Notes: a model not told the origin generated them from the sequence alone. A stretch of DNA of 64,000 nucleotides from Ptiloglossa arizonensis (GCF_051014685.1 NW_027478790.1:124001-188000), one strand, 5' to 3'; shown: positions 12,601 through 25,933, counted from the first letter of the stretch. Program-made: numbers and translations.

Positions 12601-15040
12601 GTTTCGAGCATCAGAACTGCGAGAATTTTGAGTTTCTCAAGCGTTTCTTACATCCAAACTGCCATATCTCGCGAACGGATTGACCAATCCGCAAAATTTC
12701 TGTTGCATCTGAAAGCAGAAACTCGCCCGATTGCAACGGTATGCGTACTTTTCCCCTAGGCCGTTCTAGTTACTCGATTCGAGCATCAGAACTGCGAAAA
12801 TTTTGAGTTTCTCAAGCGTTTCTTATCTCCAAACTGCCATATCTCGCGAACGGATTGATCAATCCGCAAAATTTCTGCTGCATCTGAAAGTAGAAACTCG
12901 CCCGATTACAACGGTATGCGTACTTTTCCCCTAGGCCGTTCCAGTTATTCGTTTCGAGCATCAGAACTGCGAAAATTTTGAGTTTCTCAAGCGTTTCTTA
13001 TCTCCAAACTGCCATATCTCGCGAACGGATTGATCAATCCGCAAAATTTCTGCTGCATCTGAAAGTAGAAGCTCGCCCGATTACAACGGTAGGTGTAGTT
13101 TTCCCCTAGGCCGTTCTAGTTATTCGTTTCGAGCATCAGAACTAGGAAAATTTTGAGTTTCTCAAGCGTTTCTTACATCCAAACTGCCATATCTCGCGAA
13201 CGGATTGACCAATCCGCAAAATGTCTGTTGCATCTGAAAGTAGAAACTCGCCTGATTACAACGGTATGCGTACTTTTCCCCTAGGCCGTTCTAGTTATTC
13301 GTTTCGAGCATCAGAACTGCGAGAATTTTGAGTTTCTCAAGCGTTTCTTACATCCAAACTGCCATATCTCGCGAACGGATTGACCAATCCGCAAAGTTTC
13401 TGTTGCATCTGAAAGCAGAAACTCGCCCGATTGCAACGGTATGCGTACTTTTCCCCTAGGCCGTTCTAGTTACTCGATTCGAGCATCAGAACTGCGAAAA
13501 TTTTGAGTTTCTCAAGCGTTTCTTATCTCCAAACTGCCATATCTCGCGAACGGATTGATCAATCCGCAAAATTTCTGCTGCATCTGAAAGTAGAAGCTCG
13601 CCCGATTACAACGGTAGGTGTAGTTTTCCCCTAGGCCGTTCTAGTTACTCGTTTCGAGCATCAGAACTAGGAAAATTTTGAGTTTCTCAAGCGTTTCTTG
13701 CCTCCAAACTGCCATATCTCGCGTACGGATTCACCAATCCGCAAAGTTTCTGTTGCATCTGAAAGTAGAGACTCGCCCGATTACAACGGTAGGTGTAGTT
13801 TTCCCCTAGGCCGTTCTAGTTATTCGTTTCGATCATCAGAACTGCGAAAATTTTGAGTTTCTCAAGCGTTCCTTACCTCCAAACTGCCATATCTCGCGAA
13901 CGGATTGACCAATCCACAAAATTTCTGTTGCGTCTGAAAGTAGAAACTTGCCCGATTACAACGGTGTGCGTACTATTCCCCGAGGCCGTTCTAGTTACGT
14001 GTTTCGAGCATCAGAACTGCGAAAATTTTGAGTTTCTCAAGCGTTTCTTACATCCAAACTGCCATATCTCGCGAACGGATTGATCAATCCGCCAAATTTC
14101 TGTTGCATCTGAAAGTAGAAACTCGCCCGATTACAACGGTATGCGCACTTTTCCCCTAGGCCGTTCTAGTTATTCGTGTCGAGCATCAGAACTGCGAAAA
14201 TTTTGAGTTTCTCAAGCGTTTCTTACATCCAAACTGCCATATCTCGCGAACGGATTGACCAATCCGCAAAATTTCTGTTGCATCTGAAAGTAGAAACTCG
14301 CCCGATTACAACGGTATGCGTACTTTTCCCCTAGGCCGTTCTAGTTACTCGTTTCGAGCATCAGAACTGCGAAAATTTTGAGTTTCACAAGCGTTTCTTA
14401 TCTCCAAACTGCCATATCTCGCGAACGGATTGATCAATCCGCAAAATTTCAGCTGCATCTGAAAGTAGAAACTCGCCCGATTACAACGGTATGCGTACTT
14501 TTCCCCTAGGCCGTTCCAGTTATTCGTTTCGAGCATCAGAACTGCGAAAATTTTGAGTTTCTCAAGCGTTTCTTACATCCAAACTGCCATACCTCGCGAA
14601 CGGATTGACCAATCCGCAAAATGTCTGTTGCATCTGAAAGTAGAAACTCGCCTGATTACAACGGTATGCGTACTTTTCCCCTAGGCCGTTCTAGTTACTC
14701 GTTTCGATCATCAGAACTGCGAAAATTTTGAGTTTCTCAAGCGTTTCTTATCTCCAAACTGCCATATCTCGCGAACGGATTGATCAATCCGCAAAATTTC
14801 TGCTGCATCTGAAAGTAGATACTCGCCTGATTACAACGGTATGCGTACTTTTCCCCTAGGCCGTTCTAGTTATTCGTTTCGAGCATCAGAACTAGGAAAA
14901 TTTTGAGTTTCTCAAGCGTTTCTTACCTCCAAACTGCCATATCTCGCGAACGGATTCACCAATCCGCAAAGTTTCTGTTGCATCTGAAAGTAGAGACTCG
15001 CCCGATTACAACGGTAGGTGTAGTTTTCCCCTAGGCCGTT
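9673..15040 (+). repeat. Mosaic satellite domain between HOR A and HOR B
   Basis: No single long period holds here. Monomers with the perfect GATC palindrome are frequent and are mixed with GACC monomers. A marked monomer with ATGTCTGTTGC and CTCGCCTGATTAC recurs at 10071, 10946, 13221, 14621 and 15146, at steps of 5, 13, 8 and 3 monomers. The GAACTAGG variant recurs at about 10515, 13141, 13666 and 14891. The region looks like repeated local duplication of blocks of a few monomers. No gene or non-satellite sequence is present. Confidence 0.85.
12085..12588 (+). repeat. Third copy of a HOR A segment
   Basis: About three monomers here match 3510-4013 and 9110-9613. They share GTGGTGGTAG (starting at 9241 and 12216, exactly 17 monomers apart), CATTCGTTTC, CTGTGGCATC, ACTGCGCAAA and CAACTGTGGGTG in the same order. 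The match stops near 12588, where CCAG replaces CTAG and a GAGAATTTTG monomer follows. Confidence 0.85.
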
Positions 15041-17140
15041 CTAGCTATTCGTTTCGATCATCAGAACTGCGAAAATTTTGAGTTTCTCAAGCGTTTCTTA
15101 TCTCCAAACTGCCATATCTCGCGAACGGATTGACCAATCCGCAAAATGTCTGTTGCATCTGAAAGTAGATACTCGCCTGATTACAACGGTATGCGTACTT
15201 TTCCCCTAGGCCGTTCTAGTTACTCGTTTCGAGCATCAGAACTGCGAAAATTTTGAGTTTCTCAAGCGTTTCTTATCTCCAAACTGCCATATCTCGCGAA
15301 CGGATTGATCAATCCGCAAAATTTCTGTTGCATCTGAAAGTAGAAACTCGCCCGATTACAACGGTATGCGTACTTTTCCCCTAGGCCGTTCCAGTTATTC
15401 GTTTCGAGCATCAGAACTGCGAAAATTTTGAGTTTCTCAAGCGTTTCTTATCTCCAAACTGCCATATCTCGCGAACGGATTGATCAATCCGCAAAATTTC
15501 TGCTGCATCTGAAAGTAGAAGCTCGCCCGATTACAACGGTAGGTGTAGTTTTCCCCTAGGCCGTTCTAATTATTCGTTTCGAGCATCAGAACTAGGAAAA
15601 TTTTGAGTTTCTCAAGCGTTTCTTACCTCCAAACTGCCATATCTCGCGAACGGATTCACCAATCCGCAAAGTTTCTGTTGCATCTGAAAGTAGAGACTCG
15701 CCCGATTACAACGGTAGGTGTAGTTTTCCCCTAGGCCGTTCCAGTTATTCGTTTCGAGCATCAGAACTGCGAGAATTTTGAGTTTCTCAAGCGTTTCTTA
15801 CATCCAAACTGCCATATCTCGCGAACGGATTGACCAATCCGCAAAATTTCTGTTGCATCTGAAAGTAGAAACCCGCCCGATTACAACGGTATGCGTACTT
15901 TTCCCCTAGGCCGTTCTAGTTACTCGTTTCGAGCATCAGAACTGCGAAAATTTTGAGTTTCTCAAGCGTTTCTTATCTCCAAACTGCCATATCTCGCGAA
16001 CGGATTGATCAATCCGCAAAATTTCTGTTGCATCTGAAAGTAGAAACTCGCCCAATTACAACGGTAGGTGTAGTTTTCCCCTAGGCCGTTCCAGTTATTC
16101 ATTTCGAGCATCAGAACTGCGAAAATTTTGAGTTTCTCAAGCGTTTCTTACCTCCAAACTGCCATATCTCGCGAACGGATTGACCAATCCGCAAAATTTC
16201 TGTTGCTTCTGAAAGTAGAAAGCCGCCCGATTACAACGGTATGCGTACTTTTCCCCTAGGCCGTTCCAGTTATTCATTTCGAGCAGCAGAACTGCGAAAA
16301 TTTTGAGTTTCTCAAGCGTTTCTTACTTCCAAACAGCCATATCTCGCGAACGGATTGACCAATCCGCAAAATTTCTGTTGCATCTGAAAGTAGAAACTCG
16401 CCCGATTACAACTGTGGGTGTAGTTTTCCCCTAGGCCGTTCTAGTTATTCGTTTCGAGCATCATAACTGCGAAAATTTTGAGTTTCTCAAGCATTTCTTA
16501 CATCCAAACTGCCATATCTCGCGAACGGATTGAACAATCCGCAAAATTTCTCTTGTATCTGAAAGTAGAAAATCGCCCGATTACAACGGTATGCGTACTT
16601 TTCCCCTATGCCGTTCTAGTTACTCGTTTCGAGCATCAGAACTGCGAAAATTTTGAGTTTCTCAAGCGTTTCTTATCTCCAAACTGCCATATCTCGCGAA
16701 CGGATTGACGAATCCGCAAAATTTCTGTTGCATCTGAAAGTAGAAACTCGCCCGATTACAACGGTATGCGTACTTTTCCCCTAGGCCGTTCTAGTTACTC
16801 GTTTCGAGCATCAGAACTGCGAAAATTTTGAGTTTCTCAAGCGTTTCTTACATCCAAACTGCCATATCTCGCGAACGGATTGAACAATCCGCAAAATTTC
16901 TGTTGTATCTGAAAGTAGAAAATCGCCCGATTACAACGGTATGCGTACTTTTCCCCTATGCCGTTCTAGTTACTCGTTTCGAGCATCAGAACTGCGAAAA
17001 TTTTGAGTTTCTCAAGCGTTTCTTATCTCCAAACTGCCATATCTCGCGAACGGATTGATCAATCCGCAAAATTTCTGCTGCATGTGAAAGTAGAAACTCG
17101 CCCGATTACAACGGTATGCGTACTTTTCCCCTAGGCCGTT
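15041..17140 (+). repeat. Higher-order repeat B, copy 1 (12 monomers)
   Basis: The block starts at CTAGCTATTCG, followed by TTTCGATCATC and the ATGTCTGTTGC monomer. It runs through CTAATTATTCG (15566), AAAGCCGCCC, AAACAGCC, the CAACTGTGGGTG monomer, AAGCATTTC, and two monomers with TATCTGAAAGTAGAAAATCG and CCCTATGCCG. The same order recurs at 18715 and 20813. This copy has TTTTCCCCTATG near 16605 where copies 2 and 3 have TTTACCCCTATG, so the later two are closer relatives. Confidence 0.88.
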
Positions 17141-18714
17141 CCAGTTATTCGTTTCGAGCATCAGAACTGCGAAAATTTTGAGTTTCTCAAGCGTTTCTTA
17201 CATCCAAACTGCCATATCTCGCGAACGGATTGATCAATCCGCCAAATTTCTGTTGCATCTGAAAGTAGAAACTCGCCCGATTACAACGGTATGCGCACTT
17301 TTCCCCTAGGCCGTTCTAGTTATTCGTGTCGAGCATCAGAACTGCGAAAATTTTGAGTTTCTCAAGCGTTTCTTACATCCAAACTGCCATATCTCGCGAA
17401 CGGATTGAACAATCCGCAAAATTTCTGTTGCATCTGAAAGTAGAAACTCGCCCGATTACAACGGTATTCGTACTTTTCCCCTAGGCCGTTCCAGTTATTC
17501 ATTTCGAGCATCAGAACTGCGAAAATTTTGAGTTTCTCAAGCGTTTCTTACCTCCAAACTGCCATATCTCGCGAACGGATTGACCAATCCGCAAAATTTC
17601 TGTTGCATCTGAAAGTAGAAACTCGCCCGATTACAACTGTGGGTGTAGTTTTCCCCTAGGCCGTTCTAGTTATTCGTTTCGAGCATCATAACTGCGAGAA
17701 TTTTGAGTTTCTCAAGCGTTTCTTACATCCAAACTGCCATATCTCGCGAACGGATTGAACAATCCGCAAAATTTCTGTTGTATCTGAAAGTAGAAAATCG
17801 CCCGATTACAACGGTATGCGTACTTTTCCCCTATGCCGTTCTAGTTACTCGTTTCGAGCATCAGAACTGCGAAAATTTTGAGTTTCTCAAGCGTTTCTTA
17901 TCTCCAAACTGCCATATCTCGCGAACGGATTGATCAATCCGCAAAATTTCTGCTGCATGTGAAAGTAGAAACTCGCCCGATTACAACGGTATGCGTCCTT
18001 TTCCCCTAGGCCGTTCCAGTTATTCGTTTCGAGCATCAGAACTGCGAAAATTTTGAGTTTCTCAAGCGTTTCTTACATCCAAACTGCCATATCTCGCGAA
18101 CGGATTGATCAATCCGCCAAATTTCTGTTGCATCTGAAAGTAGAAACTCACCCGATTACAACGGTATGCGCACTTTTCCCCTAGGCCGTTCTAGTTATTC
18201 GTGTCGAGCATCAGAACTGCGAAAATTTTGAGTTTCTCAAGCGTTTCTTACATCCAAACTGCCATATCTCGCGAACGGATTGAACAATCCGCAAAATTTC
18301 TGTTGCATCTGAAAGTAGAAACTCGCCCGATTACAACGGTATGCGTACTTTTCCCCTAGGCCGTTCTAGTTACTCGTTTCGAGCATCAGAACTGCGAAAA
18401 TTTGAGTTTCTCAAGCGTTTCTTACCTCCAAACTGCCATATCTCGCGTACGGATAGACCAATCCGCAAAATTTCTGTTGCATCTGAAAGTAGAAACTCGC
18501 CCGATTACAACGGTGGTTGTAGTTTTCCCCTAGGCCGTTCTAGTTATTCGTTTCGAGCATCAGAACTGCGAAAATTTTGAGTTTCTCAAGCGTTTCTTAC
18601 CTCCAAACTGCCATATCTCGCGAACGGATTGACCAATCCGCAAAATTTCTGTTGCATTTGAAAGTAGAGACTCGCCCGATTACAACGGTATGTGTAGTTT
18701 TCCCCTAGGCCGTT
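17141..18714 (+). repeat. Nine-monomer spacer segment between HOR B copies
   Basis: This segment repeats part of the preceding block: the GAACAATCC / TTGTATCTG / CCCTATGCCG pair at 16828 recurs at 17703, five monomers (875 bp) later. It also has GCGTCC near 17995, a one-base T deletion in the A/T tract near 18400, and the GCGTACGGATAGACC variant near 18446. That last variant recurs near 22995 at the other end of the HOR B run. Confidence 0.8.
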
Positions 18715-20812
18715 CTAGCTATTCGTTTCGATCATCAGAACTGCGAAAATTTTGAGTTTCTCAAGCGTTTCTTATCTCCAAACTGCCATATCTCGCGAAC
18801 GGATTGACCAATCCGCAAAATGTCTGTTGCATCTGAAAGTAGATACTCGCCTGATTACAACGGTATGCGTACTTTTCCCCTAGGCCGTTCTAGTTACTCG
18901 TTTCGAGCATCAGAACTGCGAAAATTTTGAGTTTCTCAAGCGTTTCTTATCTCCAAACTGCCATATCTCGCGAACGGATTGATCAATCCGCAAAATTTCT
19001 GTTGCATCTGAAAGTAGAAACTCGCCCGATTACAACGGTATGCGTACTTTTCCCCTAGGCCGTTCCAGTTATTCGTTTCGAGCATCAGAACTGCGAAAAT
19101 TTTGAGTTTCTCAAGCGTTTCTTATCTCCAAACTGCCATATCTCGCGAACGGATTGATCATCCGCAAAATTTCTGCTGCATCTGAAAGTAGAAGCTCGCC
19201 CGATTACAACGGTAGGTGTAGTTTTCCCCTAGGCCGTTCTAATTATTCGTTTCGAGCATCAGAACTAGGAAAATTTTGAGTTTCTCAAGCGTTTCTTACC
19301 TCCAAACTGCCATATCTCGCGAACGGATTCACCAATCCGCAAAGTTTCTGTTGCATCTGAAAGTAGAGACTCGCCCGATTACAACGGTAGGTGTAGTTTT
19401 CCCCTAGGCCGTTCAGTTATTCGTTTCGAGCATCAGAACTGCGAGAATTTTGAGTTTCTCAAGCGTTTCTTACATCCAAACTGCCATATCTCGCGAACGG
19501 ATTGACCAATCCGCAAAATTTCTGTTGCATCTGAAAGTAGAAACCCGCCCGATTACAACGGTATGCGTACTTTTCCCCTAGGCCGTTCTAGTTACTCGTT
19601 TCGAGCATCAGAACTGCGAAAATTTTGAGTTTCTCAAGCGTTTCTTATCTCCAAACTGCCATATCTCGCGAACGGATTGATCAATCCGCAAAATTTCTGT
19701 TGCATCTGAAAGTAGAAACTCGCCCAATTACAACGGTAGGTGTAGTTTTCCCCTAGGCCGTTCCAGTTATTCATTTCGAGCATCAGAACTGCGAAAATTT
19801 TGAGTTTCTCAAGCGTTTCTTACCTCCAAACTGCCATATCTCGCGAACGGATTGACCAATCCGCAAAATTTCTGTTGCTTCTGAAAGTAGAAAGCCGCCC
19901 GATTACAACGGTATGCGTACTTTTCCCCTAGGCCGTTCCAGTTATTCATTTCGAGCAGCAGAACTGCGAAAATTTTGAGTTTCTCAAGCGTTTCTTACTT
20001 CCAAACAGCCATATCTCGCGAACGGATTGACCAATCCGCAAAATTTCTGTTGCATCTGAAAGTAGAAACTCGCCCGATTACAACTGTGGGTGTAGTTTTC
20101 CCCTAGGCCGTTCTAGTTATTCGTTTCGAGCATCATAACTGCGAAAATTTTGAGTTTCTCAAGCATTTCTTACATCCAAACTGCCATATCTCGCGAACGG
20201 ATTGAACAATCCGCAAAATTTCTCTTGTATCTGAAAGTAGAAAATCGCCCGATTACAACGGTATGCGTACTTTACCCCTATGCCGTTCTAGTTACTCGTT
20301 TCGAGCATCAGAACTGCGAAAATTTTGAGTTTCTCAAGCGTTTCTTATCTCCAAACTGCCATATCTCGCGAACGGATTGACGAATCCGCAAAATTTCTGT
20401 TGCATCTGAAAGTAGAAACTCGCCCGATTACAACGGTATGCGTACTTTTCCCCTAGGCCGTTCTAGTTACTCGTTTCGAGCATCAGAACTGCGAAAATTT
20501 TGAGTTTCTCAAGCGTTTCTTACATCCAAACTGCCATATCTCGCGAACGGATTGAACAATCCGCAAAATTTCTGTTGTATCTGAAAGTAGAAAATCGCCC
20601 GATTACAACGGTATGCGTACTTTTCCCCTATGCCGTTCTAGTTACTCGTTTCGAGCATCAGAACTGCGAAAATTTTGAGTTTCTCAAGCGTTTCTTATCT
20701 CCAAACTGCCATATCTCGCGAACGGATTGATCAATCCGCAAAATTTCTGCTGCATTTGAAAGTAGAGACTCGCCCGATTACAACGGTATGTGTAGTTTTC
20801 CCCTAGGCCGTT
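18715..20812 (+). repeat. Higher-order repeat B, copy 2 (12 monomers, 2098 bp)
   Basis: This copy is directly adjacent to copy 3 and carries the same variants in the same order. It is 2 bp short of 12 x 175 because of one-base deletions near 19150 (GATCATCCGC) and near 19414 (CCGTTCAGTT). Both deletions are private to this copy. The TTTACCCCTATG variant near 20272 is shared with copy 3. The junction at about 20750 (CTGCTGCATTTGAAAG) is a fusion of two monomer types, marking the recombination point. Confidence 0.92.
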
Positions 20813-22912
20813 CTAGCTATTCGTTTCGATCATCAGAACTGCGAAAATTTTGAGTTTCTCAAGCGTTTCTTATCTCCAAACTGCCATATCTCGCGAACGG
20901 ATTGACCAATCCGCAAAATGTCTGTTGCATCTGAAAGTAGATACTCGCCTGATTACAACGGTATGCGTACTTTTCCCCTAGGCCGTTCTAGTTACTCGTT
21001 TCGAGCATCAGAACTGCGAAAATTTTGAGTTTCTCAAGCGTTTCTTATCTCCAAACTGCCATATCTCGCGAACGGATTGATCAATCCGCAAAATTTCTGT
21101 TGCATCTGAAAGTAGAAACTCGCCCGATTACAACGGTATGCGTACTTTTCCCCTAGGCCGTTCCAGTTATTCGTTTCGAGCATCAGAACTGCGAAAATTT
21201 TGAGTTTCTCAAGCGTTTCTTATCTCCAAACTGCCATATCTCGCGAACGGATTGATCAATCCGCAAAATTTCTGCTGCATCTGAAAGTAGAAGCTCGCCC
21301 GATTACAACGGTAGGTGTAGTTTTCCCCTAGGCCGTTCTAATTATTCGTTTCGAGCATCAGAACTAGGAAAATTTTGAGTTTCTCAAGCGTTTCTTACCT
21401 CCAAACTGCCATATCTCGCGAACGGATTCACCAATCCGCAAAGTTTCTGTTGCATCTGAAAGTAGAGACTCGCCCGATTACAACGGTAGGTGTAGTTTTC
21501 CCCTAGGCCGTTCCAGTTATTCGTTTCGAGCATCAGAACTGCGAGAATTTTGAGTTTCTCAAGCGTTTCTTACATCCAAACTGCCATATCTCGCGAACGG
21601 ATTGACCAATCCGCAAAATTTCTGTTGCATCTGAAAGTAGAAACCCGCCCGATTACAACGGTATGCGTACTTTTCCCCTAGGCCGTTCTAGTTACTCGTT
21701 TCGAGCATCAGAACTGCGAAAATTTTGAGTTTCTCAAGCGTTTCTTATCTCCAAACTGCCATATCTCGCGAACGGATTGATCAATCCGCAAAATTTCTGT
21801 TGCATCTGAAAGTAGAAACTCGCCCAATTACAACGGTAGGTGTAGTTTTCCCCTAGGCCGTTCCAGTTATTCATTTCGAGCATCAGAACTGCGAAAATTT
21901 TGAGTTTCTCAAGCGTTTCTTACCTCCAAACTGCCATATCTCGCGAACGGATTGACCAATCCGCAAAATTTCTGTTGCTTCTGAAAGTAGAAAGCCGCCC
22001 GATTACAACGGTATGCGTACTTTTCCCCTAGGCCGTTCCAGTTATTCATTTCGAGCAGCAGAACTGCGAAAATTTTGAGTTTCTCAAGCGTTTCTTACTT
22101 CCAAACAGCCATATCTCGCGAACGGATTGACCAATCCGCAAAATTTCTGTTGCATCTGAAAGTAGAAACTCGCCCGATTACAACTGTGGGTGTAGTTTTC
22201 CCCTAGGCCGTTCTAGTTATTCGTTTCGAGCATCATAACTGCGAAAATTTTGAGTTTCTCAAGCATTTCTTACATCCAAACTGCCATATCTCGCGAACGG
22301 ATTGAACAATCCGCAAAATTTCTCTTGTATCTGAAAGTAGAAAATCGCCCGATTACAACGGTATGCGTACTTTACCCCTATGCCGTTCTAGTTACTCGTT
22401 TCGAGCATCAGAACTGCGAAAATTTTGAGTTTCTCAAGCGTTTCTTATCTCCAAACTGCCATATCTCGCGAACGGATTGACGAATCCGCAAAATTTCTGT
22501 TGCATCTGAAAGTAGAAACTCGCCCGATTACAACGGTATGCGTACTTTTCCCCTAGGCCGTTCTAGTTACTCGTTTCGAGCATCAGAACTGCGAAAATTT
22601 TGAGTTTCTCAAGCGTTTCTTACATCCAAACTGCCATATCTCGCGAACGGATTGAACAATCCGCAAAATTTCTGTTGTATCTGAAAGTAGAAAATCGCCC
22701 GATTACAACGGTATGCGTACTTTTCCCCTATGCCGTTCTAGTTACTCGTTTCGAGCATCAGAACTGCGAAAATTTTGAGTTTCTCAAGCGTTTCTTATCT
22801 CCAAACTGCCATATCTCGCGAACGGATTGATCAATCCGCAAAATTTCTGCTGCATGTGAAAGTAGAAACTCGCCCGATTACAACGGTATGCGTACTTTTC
22901 CCCTAGGCCGTT
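20813..22912 (+). repeat. Higher-order repeat B, copy 3 (12 monomers, 2100 bp)
   Basis: Variants repeat those of copy 2 at an offset of 2098 to 2100 bp: GATCATC near 20828, CTAATTATTCG at 21338, AAGCATTTC near 22261, and two TATCTG/CCCTATGCCG monomers at 22250 and 22600. The copy ends with CTGCATGTGAAAG as in copy 1, not with the fused monomer of copy 2. That suggests copy 2 was inserted by unequal exchange inside the block. Confidence 0.92.
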
Positions 22913-25854
22913 CCAGTTATTCGTTTCGAGCATCAGAACTGCGAAAATTTTGAGTTTCTCAAGCGTTTCTTACATCCAAACTGCCATATCTCGCGTACGG
23001 ATAGACCAATCCGCCAAATTTCTGTTGCATCTGAAAGTAGAAACTCGCCCGATTACAACGGTGGTTGTAGTTTTCCCCTAGGCCGTTCTAGTTATTCGTT
23101 TCGAGCATCAGAACTGCGAAAATTTTGAGTTTCTCAAGCGTTTCTTACCTCCAAACTGCCATATCTCGCGAACGGATTGACCAATCCGCAAAATTTCTGT
23201 TGCATTTGAAAGTAGAAACTCGCCCGATTACAACGGTATGTGTAGTTTTCCCCTAGGCCGTTCCAGTTATTCGTTTCGAGCATCGGAACTGCGAAAATTT
23301 TGAGTTTCTCAAGCGTTTCTTACTTCCAAACTGCCATATCTCGCGAACGGATTGACCAATCCGCAAAATTTCTGTTGCATCTGAAAGTAGAAACTCGCCC
23401 GATTACAACGGTGGTTGTTGTTTTCCCCTAGGCCGTTCTAGTTATTCGTTTCGAGCATCAGAACTGCGAAAATTTTGAGTTTCTCAAGCTTTTCTTACCT
23501 CCAAACTGCCATATCTCGCGAACGGATCGACATATCCGCAAAATTTCTGTGGCATCTGAAAGTAGAAACTCGCACGATTAAAACGGTATGTGTAGTTTTC
23601 CCCTAGGCCGTTCCAGTTATTCGTTTCGAGCATCAGAACTGCGAAAATTTTGAGTTTCTCAAGCGTTCCTTACCTCCAAACTGCCATATCTCGCGAACGG
23701 ATTGATCAATCCGCCAAATTTCTGTTGCATCTGAAAGTGGAAACTCGCCCGATTACAACGGTATGCGCACTTTTCCCCTAGGCCGTTCTAGTTATTCATG
23801 TCAAGCATCAGAACTGCGAAAATTTTGAGTTTCTCAAGCGTTTCTTTCCTCCAAACTGCCATATCTCGCGAACGGATTGACCAATCCCCAAAATTTCTGT
23901 TGCTTCTGAAAGTAGAAACTCGCCCGATTACAACGGTATTCGTACTTTTCCCCTAGGCCGTTCCAGTTATTCATTTCGAGCATCAGAACTGCGAAAATTT
24001 TGAGTTTCTCAAGCGTTTCTTACCTCCAAACTGCCATATCTCGCGAACGGATTGACCAATCCGCCAAATTTCTGTTGCATCTGAAAGTGGAAACTCGCCC
24101 GATTACAACGGTATGCGCACTTTTCCCCTAGGCCGTTCTAGTTATTCGTGTCAAGCATCAGAACTGCGAAAATTTTGAGTTTCTCAAGCGTTTCTTTCCT
24201 CCAAACTGCCATATCTCGCGATCGGATTGACCAATCCCCAAAATTTCTGTTGCTTCTGAAAGTAGAAACTCGCCCGATTACAACGGTATTCGTACTTTTC
24301 CCCTAGGCCGTTCCAGTTATTCATTTCGAGCATCAGAACTGCGAAAATTTTGAGTTTCTCAAGCGTTTCTTACCTCCAAACTGCCATATCTCGCGAACGG
24401 ATTGACCAATCCGCAAAATTTCTGTTGCATCTGAAAGTAGAGACTCGCCCGATTACAACGGTGTGTGTAGTTTTCCCCTAGGCCGTTCTAGTTATTCGTT
24501 TCGAGCATTAGAACTGCGAGAATTTTGAGTTTCTCAAGCGTTTCTTACATCCAAACTGCCATATCTCGCGAACGGATTGACCAATCCGCAAAATTTCTGT
24601 TGCATCTGAAAGTAGAAACTCGCCCGATTACAACGGTATGCGTACTTTTCCCCTAGGCCGTTCTAGTTATTCGTTTCGAGCATCAGAACTGCGAAAATTT
24701 TGAGTTTCTCAAGCGTTTCATACATCCAAACTGCCATATCTCGCGATCGGATTGACCAATCCGCAAAATTTCTGTTGCATCTGAAAGTAGAGACTCGCCC
24801 GATTACAACGGTGTGTGTAGTTTTCCCCTAGGCCGTTCCAGTTATTCGTTTCGAGCATCAGAACTGCGAAAATTTTGAGTTTCTCAAGCGTTCCTTACCT
24901 CCAAACTGCCATATCTCGCGAACGGATTGACCAATCCGCAAAATTTCTGTTGCATTTGAAGGTAGAGACTCGCCCGATTACAACGGTATGTGTAGTTTTC
25001 CCCTAGGCCGTTCCAGTTATTCGTTGCGAGCATCAGAACTGCGAAAATTTTGAGTTTCTCAAGCGTTTCTTACATCCAAACTGCCATATCTCGCGATCGG
25101 ATTGACCAATCCGCAACATTTCTGTTGCATCTGAAAGTAGAGACTCGCCCGATTACAACGGTGTGTGTAGTTTTCCCCTATGCCGTTCCAGTTATTCGTT
25201 TCGAGCATCAGAACTGCGAAAATTTTGAGTTTCTCAAGCGTTCCTTACCTCCAAATTGCCATATCTCGCGAACGGATTGACCAATCCGCCAAATTTCTGT
25301 TGCATCTGAAAGTGGAAACTCGCCCGATTACAACGGTATGCGCACTTTTCCCCTAGGCCGTTCTAGTTATTCGTGTCAAGCATCAGAACTGCGAAAATTT
25401 TGAGTTTCTCAAGTGTTTCTTACCTCCAACCTGCCATATCTCGCGAACGGATTGACCAATCCGCAAAATTTCTGTTGCTTCTGAAAGTAGAAACTCGCCC
25501 GATTACAACGGTGTGTGTAGTTCTCCCCTAGGCCGTTCTAGTTATTCGTTTCGAGCATCAGAACTGCGAAAATTTTGAGTTTCTCAAGCGTTTCTTACCT
25601 CCAAACTGCCATATCTCGCGAACGGATCGACCAATCCGCAAAATTTCTGTTGCATCTGAAAGTAGAAACTCGCCCCATTACAACGGTATGCGTACTTTTC
25701 CCCTAGGCCGTTCTAGTTACTCGTGTCAAGCATCAGAACTGCGAATATTTGGAGTTTCTCAAGCGTTTCTTACCTCCAAACTGCCATATCTCGCGAACGG
25801 ATTGACCAATCCGCAAAATTTCGGTTGCTTCTGAAAGTAGAAACCCGCCCGATT
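22913..25854 (+). repeat. Transitional satellite domain D
   Basis: This domain mixes monomers found on both sides. It contains an AAGCTTTTCTTACC / GATCGACATATCCGC / CTCGCACGATT monomer at 23486, repeated 31 monomers later at 28911 and again at 31186. It also contains GCCAAATT / GTGGAAACTCG / GTGTCAAGC monomers and CAATCCCCAAAA monomers. The stretch 24825-25590 reappears at 32350-33115. No non-satellite sequence is seen. Confidence 0.85.
23713..24412 (+). repeat. Tandem dimer duplication (2 x 350 bp)
   Basis: GCCAAATTTC starts at 23713 and again at 24063, exactly two monomers apart. Between them the pair GTGGAAACTCG/GCGCAC and TTTCCTCC/CAATCCCC/GTATTCG is repeated. Differences are few: GATC versus GACC near 23705 and 24055, CATGTCAAGC versus CGTGTCAAGC, and GCGAACGG versus GCGATCGG. 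It is a recent local duplication. Confidence 0.85.
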
Positions 25855-25933
25855 ACAACGGTATTCGTACTTTTCCCCTAGGCCGTTCCAGTTATTCATT
25901 TCGAGCATCAGAACTGCGAAAATTTTGAGTTTC

